A DNA stretch of 64,000 nucleotides from NCBI GenBank assembly GCA_954871525.1, contig OX940861.1:36841201-36905200 (forward strand), written 5' to 3'. Position numbers and translations under genes: made by a program. A model generated the notes under the pieces. That model saw only the letters and a program-made list of their open reading frames with translations, was not told the origin of the DNA and made no database searches. Numbering within the stretch: position 1 is the stretch's first letter; every line of letters begins with the position of its first letter. Source of the DNA: Parietaria judaica (taxonomy: Eukaryota; Streptophyta; Magnoliopsida; Rosales; Urticaceae). Of this stretch, positions 11,601 through 21,064 are shown in pieces.

Positions 11601-11614
11601 AACTCCCCCTTTGG
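11601..11614 (-). other. Sirevirus polypurine tract
   Basis: The minus strand reads AAAGGGGGAGTT directly before the 3' LTR start TGTTGAAA, the expected site of plus-strand DNA priming. A second purine run, CAAGGGGGAGA, lies at 11933-11943; repeated polypurine tracts are a known Sirevirus trait. Confidence 0.75.
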
Positions 11615-11981
11615 CAATTTATGGAACAACTGATTTCAGAAAGTCGCGGAGATCTGCAGGCACGGATCAGGTAGAGCAGCAGGCAAAATGACATCTGTTG
11701 TCATGGCAGCGGAAGCACCATCAGACTTTTAGTACTTGTAAACCTGCAAAATTGTTAGTTATCCTGAAGATATCCTGAAATATTTCAACCACAGACGTGG
11801 AACAACCAAAACATACATTCAAACATAACAAGCAAAAAATCACACATAAACATATAAGCAAGCAGAGCTAGTGATGCATGAGTTTGAAACTGAGAAAAAT
11901 ATAAAATATAAATGAGTGCAACGTCTGTGATTTCTCCCCCTTGGGCCAGGAATTGCCGAAGGGGAACCAACTCAAAATGGC

Positions 11982-12426
11982 TTAGGATGAGCGGAAAGAC
12001 GACGATCCTTCTTCGTAGTCTTCATCTTGTCCACTAGTAGTCTTCTGGACGATAGTATTCGGAGTATCTTTTTCTTCCCCATCAGTGTCAGCTTCTTCAT
12101 CAGTGTATTCAATCTTCTTTCTCTGAGGATTCTTCATCAGGGGTGTCGTCGACGCTCTCCTTGTCATCCTTGTTATCATCATCCTGGGTGACTTCCTTGT
12201 CACCATCAGCAGGGTCTTCAGCAGGAACATGAACATCATTGGGATCGACAACAGTTGAGGTCCCTTCATAGGCTGGAGGAGGCTCAGAGTCAGAGCAAGA
12301 AATCTCCGGGATCTTGGCCGATGTATAACCTTCAGCATATGCTTGACTTGTATTGACCCACTTCTTCTTCTTATTCTTCATCTTATTTTCCATGGCTCTC
12401 TTCTTCTTTTTAGACAGGTAGCTCAA
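11982..12426 (-). pseudogene. Sirevirus downstream acidic ORF
   Basis: It lies between the pol remnant and the 3' LTR on the coding strand of the element. It begins with a lysine-rich stretch (MSYLSKKKKRAMENKMKNKK) and then becomes highly acidic (DDDNKDDKESVDDTPDEESS). A frame change near 12110-12120 leads to a second acidic stretch, EYTDEEADTDGEEKD. Sireviruses often carry an extra ORF at this place, sometimes called env-like. No signal peptide or membrane segment is seen here, so I do not assign an envelope role. Confidence 0.45.
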
Positions 12427-12972
12427 CTATTTCCATGGTCTCCTTAATGTAGAGTAGATGGCTCATGAACTAGTTCCGCAACTACTGGTATGTCAGGAAC
12501 AGTCACTGGAGGTGGAGAGCTAAATCTTTGTAAGCATGTATGAAGCGTGAAAAGCAAAAACCTGTATTTCAGAATCCTAAGGGATAAAATATGCTAAAGC
12601 TTTAAATACAGACCCTAGAACGAAAAATGTGTGTGCCTAAGAGAGTCCTATGACATAATATTCAAGCCCTAAACCAAAAAACATATATTCCTACCAAATA
12701 TTCTTACCCAAAACAAACATGCATGTAACGATAATAAGTGCAAGCAAACACCGGAGTGATAATTGGGGTTATAAAATATTTTGAGGAAGATTTTCAAAAA
12801 ATTATCACTCAGAACACACAACATTCCAAATATGGAGAAAAAAAATATTTTTGGGTTTTGCATTTGAAGAATATATGAAGACAAAAAGAAAAAAAAAACA
12901 CAAACAAGAATCACACATAAAATACAAAAATAAAATTTACGCTAAAAAAAACGAGCAAATTAGATAAGTATA

Positions 12973-13175
12973 TCAAATGTGGCCAATGCCATTCTTGCTC
13001 CGAAAATCCTCAAAGCGTGTGACTTCAAGAGGTTTAGTGTGGATGTCTGCACTGTGATCTGATGTTGTGACATGAGTCTTAACAACGGTCTTTTGTTCCA
13101 CCAACTCCCTTTGGAAGTTATGAATTGAATTGTTCGAGAATCTTATATCACAACTTTTAAGACTGTTAGCTTTAG
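12973..13175 (-). pseudogene. Copia RNase H C-terminal stub
   Basis: The minus strand reads HNFQRELVEQKTVVKTHVTT, then SDHSADIHTKPLEVTRFEDF, RSKNGIGHI, stop. This matches the last about 60 residues of Copia polyproteins (FIRELVE...HVPTxxQLADIxTKPL). It follows the gag stop (13180) directly, so the deletion joined the end of gag to the end of pol, removing protease, integrase, RT and the RNase H active site. Confidence 0.75.
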
Positions 13176-13179
13176 GTAT

Positions 13180-14944
13180 CTATTCACGTCCAAATTTTCC
13201 AGTTTTGAAACTTTTGATATCTCCATCATTTGTTCTTAAAATTATTTTCCTTCCATTGTAGAGATTTTTAAAGAGAATCTTGCACGGGTCAATGGTGTGT
13301 CCACTAAAATGACAAAAGTCACATTGTGTTACAACACGAGTTTTAACAAGAGAATTAGATTGTTTTTCAGTGCAAGGAACAAAGGTAGTATCCAAAGGAG
13401 GAAAAATTTTCAACATTGGTTTTTGAGAATTTAAACAAGAAGACGTGGAAATACACCGCTTTTTAATAGCTCTGGGCAAGAACGAGTTCACCTGATTTGC
13501 TGGAATATCGCAATGATCATCTTGTTGAGTAGGAACAATGGCGATGTCTTCAATTTTCTCTTTTGCTGGAGATTTTGAGAAACCAATGCCTCCCAGCCCT
13601 CCAGTTCCTTTTGATTGTTCAATCTTTTCATCCAGCTTCTCTTTCCCTTTCTTAAACTTTGAAATGGAATCTTCAAGGGATTTGATTTTCAGATCTTTTT
13701 CGGTGAGATTGTGATTGAGCTCATGATTCGAACTTTTTGAGACACTCAATTCTTCTTCTAGAGACCCATTTTCCTTCTTGTATTCTTCAACCTGCATGGT
13801 TAGTGACAATCTTTCATCCAGAACTTTTGAATTTTGTTTGCATACCTGAATCCATTTTTTGAACATTGTGTGGTAAAATTCTTGAACATCTGTATTAGTT
13901 GGTGCACCACCATCTTCACCATCAGAAAGGTAGCTTCCGAGAGAGCTAGTAAGCGCCACAAAGTGATTGACCAGACCATATTTCTCATTATTTTCATCAT
14001 CTTCATCATCAGAACCATCTTCAATGGTGGTTGTGTGGGATGACTTGGATCTTTGCTTCTTTACAGTGTTGATACATTCATTTTGGTAGTGACCATAGCC
14101 TTCGCATTCCCGACATTTTACTCATTTGATAGATCTTGATGAATCTTCGGAGTTGTTCTTCTGATTTGATGATGATTTGTGGCCTTCTTTAGAGCGATGT
14201 TTCTTTGTATAGAATTTCTTCAACTCCCTGCCAAATTTTTTTTGTTAGTACAACAAGATTATCAATATTTGAATCATCATTGCCTGGATCAGCAGTGGAT
14301 GAATGGAATGCAAGACTTTTCTCCTGACTGAATTCAAGATGATTCAGTACAAAGGTCTTCAAGATGCCCATCAATTTTGCCATGGTCATGGTCTCAATCT
14401 TCTTGTTTTCTTCTATGGCAGAGATCTTTGGAAGAAATTTTTTGGGAAGAGATCTTAGGGTCTTCCATATCAATTCAGCATCAGAATATCCTTTTCCAAG
14501 ATGAGAGGCTTGATTTGCAAGTTCTTGTAATCGAGCTTTGAAGTCAGAAACAGATTCATTCTCCTCCATTTTTAGATTTTCAAATTGAGATGCAAGATGT
14601 TGTCTCTTGGAGGCTCTAACAATATCAGTTCCTTCATGAAGAAGTTGGAGACATTTCCACGTCTGTTTAGCAGTTGTGCAGGTGGCCATCTGGTTGAATT
14701 GTCTCTCATCTATTGCAGACACAATGGCGTTGAGGGCTCTAGAATTATCCAGAGAGGATTCTTTGTCAGCAGTATCCCAGCTTGCAAGGGGCTTTGGTGT
14801 CGCGACACCATTGACGACATTGACAAGAGCAGTCCACCCATCAACAATACTAGGCCATGCATTGCCATCAATTGATTGAATGTAGATGATCATTCTGGCT
14901 TTCCAATAAGAGTAGTTCGAACCATCCAGTATAGGAGGCCTCAC
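13180..14944 (-). pseudogene. Sirevirus gag
   Basis: The N-terminal part (14944-14200) reads RPPILDGSNYSYWKARMIIY and TCTTAKQTWKCLQLLHEGTD, the UBN2-type Copia gag domain. A frameshift in a T-run near 14235 and an in-frame stop near 14119 follow. The zinc knuckle CRECEGYGHYQNEC (CX2CX4HX4C) lies at about 14070-14111. Then comes a 259-residue segment with a heptad-like coiled coil (ELSVSKSSNHELNHNL, KIKSLEDSISKFKKGKEKLD) and a second CX2CX4HX4C knuckle, CDFCHFSGHTIDPC. Gag packages element RNA into virus-like particles. The frameshift and stop suggest it no longer makes full-length protein. Confidence 0.8.
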
Positions 14945-15038
14945 AATTCCAGCAGTTCCTCAAGATTCCATTTTGAAAATAGTCTAGCAGATTTTTTCAC
15001 GCTTTCTCTGAAACTAAAGCAAACGTTAAGCGTACCTG

Positions 15039-15051
15039 CTCTGATACCAAT
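15039..15051 (-). other. Sirevirus primer-binding site
   Basis: The minus strand reads ATTGGTATCAGAGC immediately after the 5' LTR, complementary to the 3' end of plant initiator methionine tRNA. Confidence 0.88.
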
Positions 15052-15769
15052 TGTAAAGATGTATTTTTGCGTTGCACATATAATATGACGTTATGAACGT
15101 GAACGATAGGAATAAAGCGAGTGCGGAAAAGTAAATGAACACCAATACTTTTTGGAAACGCAGTTCGGACTTCCTGTCACTACTTCTGCGGGGCACTCAC
15201 CCACATTAATCAACCAAGAGATTACAGATGAAGATTACAATCAGTAATACAAACAGGATTCAAAGCGTAAACAAGAAACTCCCCCTTGTTGTCACGACAA
15301 CAGCTTTGACATCCGAAGTAAACTCTTGATGAACTTGCAAGATCCCCTTGCAACAATCAGCTACAAATGTCCCGTCCTTCTCCACTTCACTCGTGAATTG
15401 CTGATTGACTTCTCCCGAATATTCTAGAGATTATCTCTGTAAGAGCTAATGAAATAGGACTTCATTAGCCGGGACATATAGGAGCTGGCCTTGAAAAACT
15501 TTTCGTCTAGGGAACTCAAATAAGCTCCATGATTCTCTCCACTGATTAGAATCATCACGCAATAATCTTCATTAACTCTAGCGTGATATCCATCAATAAC
15601 TGCAGGGAGAGGTCGACTCAATCACTCCTTGATTGAGGATGCGACTTAGATACTTTCCTGAAATACCTACCAGATGTCATGACATCAATGACGATAATAC
15701 TTTCCATAAATAGACAAATCGAAATCATGAATAATTAAATACTCAATAAACGAAATTCATGTTTCAACA
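15052..15769 (-). repeat. Sirevirus 5' LTR
   Basis: 718 bp, direct repeat of 10883-11600, with the primer-binding site at its inner edge and TSD AAGTT at its outer edge. Confidence 0.92.
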
Positions 15770-15806
15770 AAGTTGATACATGCAATCAAGGAATAAGAAA
15801 ATGAAC

Positions 15807-16016
15807 CTTGGAGGCCGACTTAGTGCTAACTTTTCCATCGGAAGAGAAGACGAAGATGAGGACTAGGTTTTGGAGATCGATGGTTTTGAGAAAGAGGAAG
15901 TGAGTGAGATCGAGAGCGAGATAGACAGAGAGACGAGGGAATAAATTGAAAATTTTATTTTGAATTAAATTAGAACAAGAAGCATGAGTTGTTACGTGGG
16001 AATAAAAATTGGTCAA
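15807..16016 (-). pseudogene. Exon-like fragment upstream of the Sirevirus
   Basis: The minus strand shows an open frame ending SSDGKVSTKSASK followed by a splice donor (CCAAG|GTTCATTTTC, donor at 15805-15806). Joining it in phase 0 to 10774-10822 keeps the frame open. The family is not recognised and the true start is unclear. An ATG at 15840 (MEKLALSRPPR) is in another frame. Confidence 0.3.
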
Positions 16017-16279
16017 CGAATAAAATAGAAAAAGAAAATAATAGGAATTAAAGTTTTAAAATTAATAATTATTTGTAGGGTTAGTTTGGGAAAAAATATC
16101 ATAAATGTGCAAAAATTGATTTTTTAACACTATGAGCAATTATTTAAAGGTTTGTTACATTTTGAGCATTTCATGAGATTTCCTTTTATAAATATACATG
16201 TGCTCATTTTAAAAAATAAAAACGACCATAAAATGACCAATTTTTTTTTTATCTAAATATATAAGAGATATTCTCTCGT

Positions 16280-16310
16280 CACTGCGCGAAGCGCGGTGCC
16301 GTCTATTAGT
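16280..16310 (+). mobile_element. Helitron-like 3' terminus (plus strand)
   Basis: An 8-bp hairpin CACTGCGC-GAA-GCGCGGTG (one T-G pair) is followed by CCGTCTATTAG|T. Layout and sequence parallel 29007-29037 and the mirrored end at 3617. The element body would lie at lower coordinates. It abuts unrelated sequence at 16311. No 5' end was found. Confidence 0.6.
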
Positions 16311-16734
16311 GGAGTAGAATATGCTCTCGAATTTCTGTATAAGAAAATCTCTCATCAGTACTTTATCATATCTCCCTAAAGAAATGGCTACTTTGTAGAG
16401 CGATGTAACCGATTCGCTACGTTGTCGCATCGAGGATTCCGGTTGTGACTCGTCTTGTTAGAATAAGTGGTAGTTGAAATTTAGATCCAATTCCGGCGCT
16501 TCATGGTTTTGGGCATGAGTGAGTTGAGCGTTGTACATGGCGTCGCCGTCTTGGCTCGGGGTCATCTCCGTATTTTCGTCGGTATCCCTAGCCTAGGAGT
16601 TTGAAAAATAGAAGCATGATTAAGAAATGTCGGGATATAACCGTTATGCTCGGTCCTAGATAATCTACGACCCGATTGATTACTTCCATCGTATTAACTA
16701 GCCATAATAATTAATAACTGTTGATGCCGAAAAA
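16311..16734 (-). other. Sequence downstream of a Gypsy LTR with unrecognised short ORF
   Basis: It follows the LTR at 16735-18021 on the minus strand, where leader and gag start would be expected. An ATG at 16565 opens MTPSQDGDAMYNAQLTHAQN with a stop after 35 codons, and the same frame continues QDESQPESSMRQRSESVTSL and YKVAISLGRYDKVLMRDFL until the Helitron-like end interrupts it. It could be the start of a gag gene, but I see no gag domain and no convincing primer-binding site. Confidence 0.35.
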
Positions 16735-18021
16735 TGGATCAAACACTGTAGCGGCCCAAAGCTGGATATTGGGCCGGGCCCATCACCGTTTGTTGACTTT
16801 TCTAGGCTAGATGCTTGACTCAATGTTCTTGAACGATTTGGCGGATCGGACCCTCCGCTTACCGTTGGCCCGGAACCGGGTCATCCGACCGGTTACCGCA
16901 AAGTCGTAAGACTCGGGATATAGGTCAGTGACCGCAGATAACCGGAATCTCCGTAGGGTAGGTCGACGATCGCTGCTGGAGTAGTCGATGACTGGGAGAG
17001 GGGGTTTAATGATGACGTGATCCCGCGCCTCGTTGAGTGTGGTGAGGTTGCCTACGTACCCACTTGCATCCAAGTAGGATCAGGTCATCTCGTAGTTCAA
17101 AGTAGACGTTGATTGAGCCGTTCTTAAGCTGGCCTGGATGAGCCTAGAGATGATTGTGGGGGAGTTGTGGATTCCTACGGCGCCTTCTCTATGGGGAGTC
17201 AGCGATTCCTCCGGTGAGCTAGGGGGCCGATGGCGGACACGAGAATCGAACGGCGCTCAGACCTTCTTCTAGGGAGTCAACGATTCCTCCGGCGCTTCCG
17301 CTCTCGCTAGCTCCTCTGGTAGATCGGACCCTCCGCTTACCGTCGGATTAGGACAGGGTCCTCCCACCCGTTACCACAAAGTCATAAGACACGGGATATA
17401 GGTCGATGATCGCTGAGAACCAGAACCTCCGTAGGGCAGGTCGGTGATCGTACCCTGATCAGACCTTCCGCTAACCGATGGACCGGGACCGGGTCCTCCG
17501 ACCCGTTACCACAAAGTCCTGAGACTCGGGATATAGGTCAGTGACCGCTGAGATTCGGAGCCTCCGTAGGGCAGGTCGGCGATCAGGAACTTCCGCTCTT
17601 GCTAACGCCTCCGTTCCAATTTTAGTCGGGTATTCTTGTCGGAATATATATAGAAGAGAGAAAACGGTGTTTATCACTATATAGATTGTTTGAATCAGAG
17701 TTACCGTTTGAATGAACTCAAGCTCTTATTTTTAGCAGGGGCCAGGGGCCTCGGGATAAATAATAACCCTTTTAGTCCTTCTGCGCCCTGACAAGGCGTG
17801 CAAGGCGCGTGCGCGCATTGACAGGGTGTGTCAGGGCGCGTCAAAGCTGTTTAGGGCGCGTTAGGGCGATCCAAGATCCCTCCACGGCACGTTTCATTGT
17901 TCAACCTTTATTCTAATAATGGAAATTGTTTTCCCGCTTTTTGGGCTTTTGGTTTTTGAGATATGGGACTCTGGGGGGCGTTTTTGGGCCGAAATTGATT
18001 TGGGAAAAATCACCCATAACA
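16735..18021 (-). repeat. Gypsy LTR, left copy (1287 bp)
   Basis: Direct repeat of 19066-20429, starting at tggatcaaacact and ending cccataaca, so TGTTATGGGT...CA on the minus strand. It contains four degenerate units of about 130 bp (cttaccg-gga-ccgggtcctccgacccgttac, caaagtc-taagactcgggatatagg, gaaccggaacctccgtaggg, caggtcggcgatcg) and a GC-rich gcgcgccctgacagggc tract. A minus-strand TATA region lies near 17645-17655. No TSD pairs its outer edge with that of the right copy. Confidence 0.75.
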
Positions 18022-18557
18022 TTAACCTCCAGTTTTTTGGATGGCTTTGCCTTGCGAAAAACTATTTCTGCTCTGTTGCGGGATTTTTCAATCTGCGCTT
18101 TTAAAAGATATATGGGGGCGTCTCCTATGGTAATACTCTGCGCATGCTGACGGGGGAGTTCCGCGAGATAACCTTACCGTTTTTATATTTATGGTCGTGA
18201 CGGATTTCCCTGGAGATCACCTGCCATTTTTACGGGGGCGTTCCAGGGATAACCGCCCCAGCCACGTTTTGCGTCTGCGGGTTTTGTGTCTTTTGGAATA
18301 GCCTGCCATTTCGCGTTTACGAGTGCTAATTCGGGAGATAACCTGCCATATTTTCTCTGAAAAGGAGTGAGAGTGAGAGCTCTTTTATTTATAATACTTC
18401 GAGGAGTTACAAAGCTTAAAAGCGAAAATTGGTGCCTAAAGGGAAACTCTATGGGGAAGAGACAATGTACCATTCAAAGGCACTTCTCGGAAAAAACTCT
18501 TAAAAAAGGTACAAGTTTACTTGGAGGTTTGGTGGTGGCGGTTCCCGTCGGCCCTAG
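18022..18557 (-). other. Non-coding remnant between Gypsy LTR and gag piece
   Basis: It contains degenerate repeats of gataacctgccatttt and gggggcgttcc, and a second minus-strand TATA-like box (tataaataaaagagctc, 18375-18391). It may be leader or LTR sequence of another related element. No protein is recognised. Confidence 0.35.
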
Positions 18558-19065
18558 GCTACTAGCCAGACAACGCTTTTCTTTCAGCCACGCTTTCCGA
18601 GACATACTCATTGAGTTGACCTTCTCGGATCAGGTTCTCGATCTGTTGCCTCAGTTGCCAGAAGTCAGATGTGGTGTGCCCGGCTTCTTCGTAGAACTCG
18701 GAGTATCTGCTCTGATCCCTTCTGGCGCCTTTCGCCATTAGTGGGGGATGGTCAAACTTTTGAAATCCGTGAAGTTTCATGATCGTCACTGGAGAGGCAT
18801 TCAATGGCGTGACGTTGGATTTATCCCGGAATCGCTTTGCATATTGGTCGTCGTGGTCGGGCGACGTGTCTGATCGATGCCTCTTTCTATAAGAGTCTTC
18901 ATTGTTTGGGTGTTGGCGTCCTCGATCCATCAACTCTCCCATGGTTGTCGGATGGCTCTCGAGGAGGAATCTTAGAAAGTATTTTTCGTGGAGGCCGTCA
19001 ATAACGGCGATGATTGCGTCATTATCGGTGTAGTCGTTGACCTTGTTCGTTTATTCGATGAAAAT
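18558..19065 (-). pseudogene. Gypsy (Tat-like) gag C-terminal remnant
   Basis: The minus strand reads NKVNDYTDNDAIIAVIDGLH, closely matching NKVTDYTDSDAIIAVIDGLR in the gag of element C (22980-23030), and later SPVTIMKLHGFQKFDHPPLM and GHTTSDFWQLRQQIENLIRE. The zinc-binding segment that reads CEFHHDHGHTTAQC in element C is here YSEFYEEAGHTTSDF, so three of four metal ligands are lost. It starts within a few bases of the LTR at 19066, so leader, primer-binding site and gag N-terminus are deleted. Confidence 0.75.
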
Positions 19066-20429
19066 TGTATCAAACACTATAGCGGCCCAAAGCTGGATAT
19101 TCGGCCGGGCCCATCGCCGTTAGTTGACTTTTCTTGGCTAGATGCTTGACTCAATGTTCTTGAAGGATCTGGCGGATCGGACCCTCCGCTTACCCTTGGC
19201 CCGGAAACGGGTCCTCTGACCCGTTACTGCAAAGTCCTAAGACTCGGGATATAGGTCGGCGATCGCAGAGAACCGGAACCTCTATAGGGCAGGTCGACGA
19301 TCGTGGTTGGAGCAGTGGATGACTGGGAGAGGGAGGGTGATGAGGATGTGATGTGATGCCGTGCCTCGTTGAGTGTGGTGGGCTGCTTACGTACCCACTT
19401 GCAGCCAAGTGGGATCAAGTCATCTCGTAGTTTAAAGTAGACGTTGATTGAGTCATTCTTGGGCTGGCCTGGAGGAGCCTGAAGCTGATTGTGGGGTAGT
19501 TGTGGATTCCTCCGGCGCCTTTTCTCGAAGGAGTCGGTGATTCTTCCGGTGAGCTGGGGGGCCGATGGCGGACACGAGAATCGGACGGCGCTCAGACCTT
19601 CTTTTGGGGAGTCAACGATTCCTTCGGCGCTTCCGCTCTTGCTAGCTCCTCTGGTAAATCGGACCCTCCGCTTACCGTCGGATTAGGACATGGTCCTCTG
19701 ACCCGTTACCACAAAGTCCTAAGACTCAGGATATAGGTCGATGACCGCTGAGAACCAGAACCTGCGTAGGGCAGGTCGGTGATCGTACCCTGATCAGACC
19801 CTCCGCTAACCGACGGACCGGGACCGGGTCCTCCGACCCGTTACCACAAAGTCCTGGGACTCGGGATATAGGTCGGCGACCGCTGAGAACCGGAGCCTCC
19901 GTAGGGCAGGTGGACGATCGGGGACTTCTGCTCTTGCTAACGCCTCTGTTCCGACCTTAGTCGGGTATTCTTATCGGAATAAAAATAGAAGAGAGAAAAC
20001 GGTGTTTATCACTATATAGAGAGTTTGAATCAGAGTTACCGTTTGAATGAAATCAAGCTTTTATTTATAGGAGGGGCCAGGGACCTCGGGATAAATAATA
20101 ATAACCCATTTAGTCCTTCCGCACCCTGACAGAGCGCGTTCGCGCCCTGACAGGGCGCGCAGGGCGCGTGCGCGCCCTGACAAGGGGTGCAGGGCGCGTA
20201 GGGCGTGTTCGCGCCGTGACAGAGCGCGTGCGCGCCCTGCCAAGGTGTGTCAGGGCGCGTTATGGCGATCTGGGATCTCGCCAAAGCGCATGGACGGCGT
20301 GTTTCGTTGTTTAACCTTTATTGTAATAACAAAAATTGTTTCCCGCTTTTGGGCTTTTTGTTTTTGAGATATGGGCCTCCGGAGAGCCTTTTTGGGCCGA
20401 AATTGGTTTGGGAAAAATAACCCATAACA
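19066..20429 (-). repeat. Gypsy LTR, right copy (1364 bp)
   Basis: Same family as 16735-18021, beginning tgtatcaaacact and ending cccataaca. Its GC tract (20120-20270) is longer and contains repeated near-palindromes gcgcgccctgacagggcgcg. It also carries the about 130-bp internal units. Immediate right flank is ataac, which does not match the left flank of the other copy. Confidence 0.75.
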
Positions 20430-20506
20430 ATAACTATGATGTAAATAAAAATAACTAACTAACTAACTAACGTGACTTATGTAATATGAGTATGACTAAT
20501 GACTAA
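20430..20506. repeat. (ctaa)n-containing spacer
   Basis: A short spacer between two LTRs with ctaactaactaactaac and near-repeats of tgactaatg. Confidence 0.6.
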
Positions 20507-20609
20507 TGTTATGCGTATTTTTCAGAGCCTAGAAAAATTAAGGCCCAAACAAAAAAAGCGCCCAAGAGGCCCAAGAAAAAGGCATACTAAATCACCTTTG
20601 ACCCGCTTT

Positions 20610-20870
20610 GGAAAAGTCAATAAAAAGTCAACAGACTCGACCCTAAAAAGTCAACCAAAAAGTCAATGGACCGACCCAGAAAGTCAACCAAGAAAGTCAC
20701 CGTGGTAGTCTACGAAAGTCAACGGCCCGACCCGGGAAGTCAATCAAGAAAGTCAACGAAAGTCAAACGAGAAAGTCAACCGGGGTAGTCTACGAAAGTC
20801 AAACGAGAAAGTCAACAAAAGTCAATGGCCCGACCCGGGAAGTTAATCAAGAAAGTCAACAAAAAGTCGA
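20610..20870 (+). promoter_or_regulatory. GTCAA (W-box core) cluster in LTR U3
   Basis: Fourteen GTCAA pentamers (TTGAC on the minus strand) plus one TTGAC on the plus strand fall within about 260 bp, mostly in the form gaaagtcaac. TTGAC is the core of the W-box bound by WRKY factors. Position upstream of the LTR TATA box fits an enhancer, but regulation is inferred from the motif alone. Confidence 0.45.
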
Positions 20871-20919
20871 AACGGGGTCGCTCAAGAAAGGACGACACGG
20901 CCCGTAGAGAAAAATGTGC

Positions 20920-21064
20920 CTTCGGGGCGCGCCGCGCGCCCCGAAGTGAAAATCATGCTTTCGGGGCGCGCCGCGCGCCTCGAAGAGAAAATCATGCCGT
21001 CGGGGCGCGCCGCGGGCCCCGAGGGCAAAAACATGCCTTCGGGGCGTGCCGCACGCCCTGAAGG
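20920..21064. repeat. Four tandem GC-rich hairpins
   Basis: The first copy is an 11-bp perfect stem CTTCGGGGCGC, 5-nt loop and GCGCCCCGAAG (20920-20946). Copies at about 20958, 20998 and 21037 keep the palindromic form with paired changes in places. Each is followed by an A-rich spacer with aaaatcatgc or aaaacatgc; spacing is about 39 bp. Confidence 0.85.

Larger units (their letters stand above)
10883..15769 (-). mobile_element. Sirevirus-type Copia retrotransposon, internally deleted
   Basis: Two direct repeats of equal length (718 bp), 10883-11600 and 15052-15769, begin TG and end CA. The element is flanked by a perfect 5-bp TSD, AAGTT (10878-10882 and 15770-15774). On the minus strand the 5' LTR is followed by the primer-binding site TTGGTATCAGAGC (initiator Met tRNA), then gag with two zinc knuckles, a stub of RNase H, an acidic ORF, and a polypurine tract AAAGGGGGAGTT abutting the 3' LTR. 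The internal part is only 3.45 kb: protease, integrase and almost all of RT-RNase H are deleted. Long coiled-coil gag and repeated CTCCCCC motifs fit the Sirevirus lineage. Confidence 0.9.

Noticed and set aside
12669..12914. 81-codon Phe-rich ORF on the minus strand of the Sirevirus
   Set aside because: It sits in AT-rich sequence between the RNase H tail and the acidic ORF, and hydrophobicity comes from T-runs; not enough to call an envelope protein.
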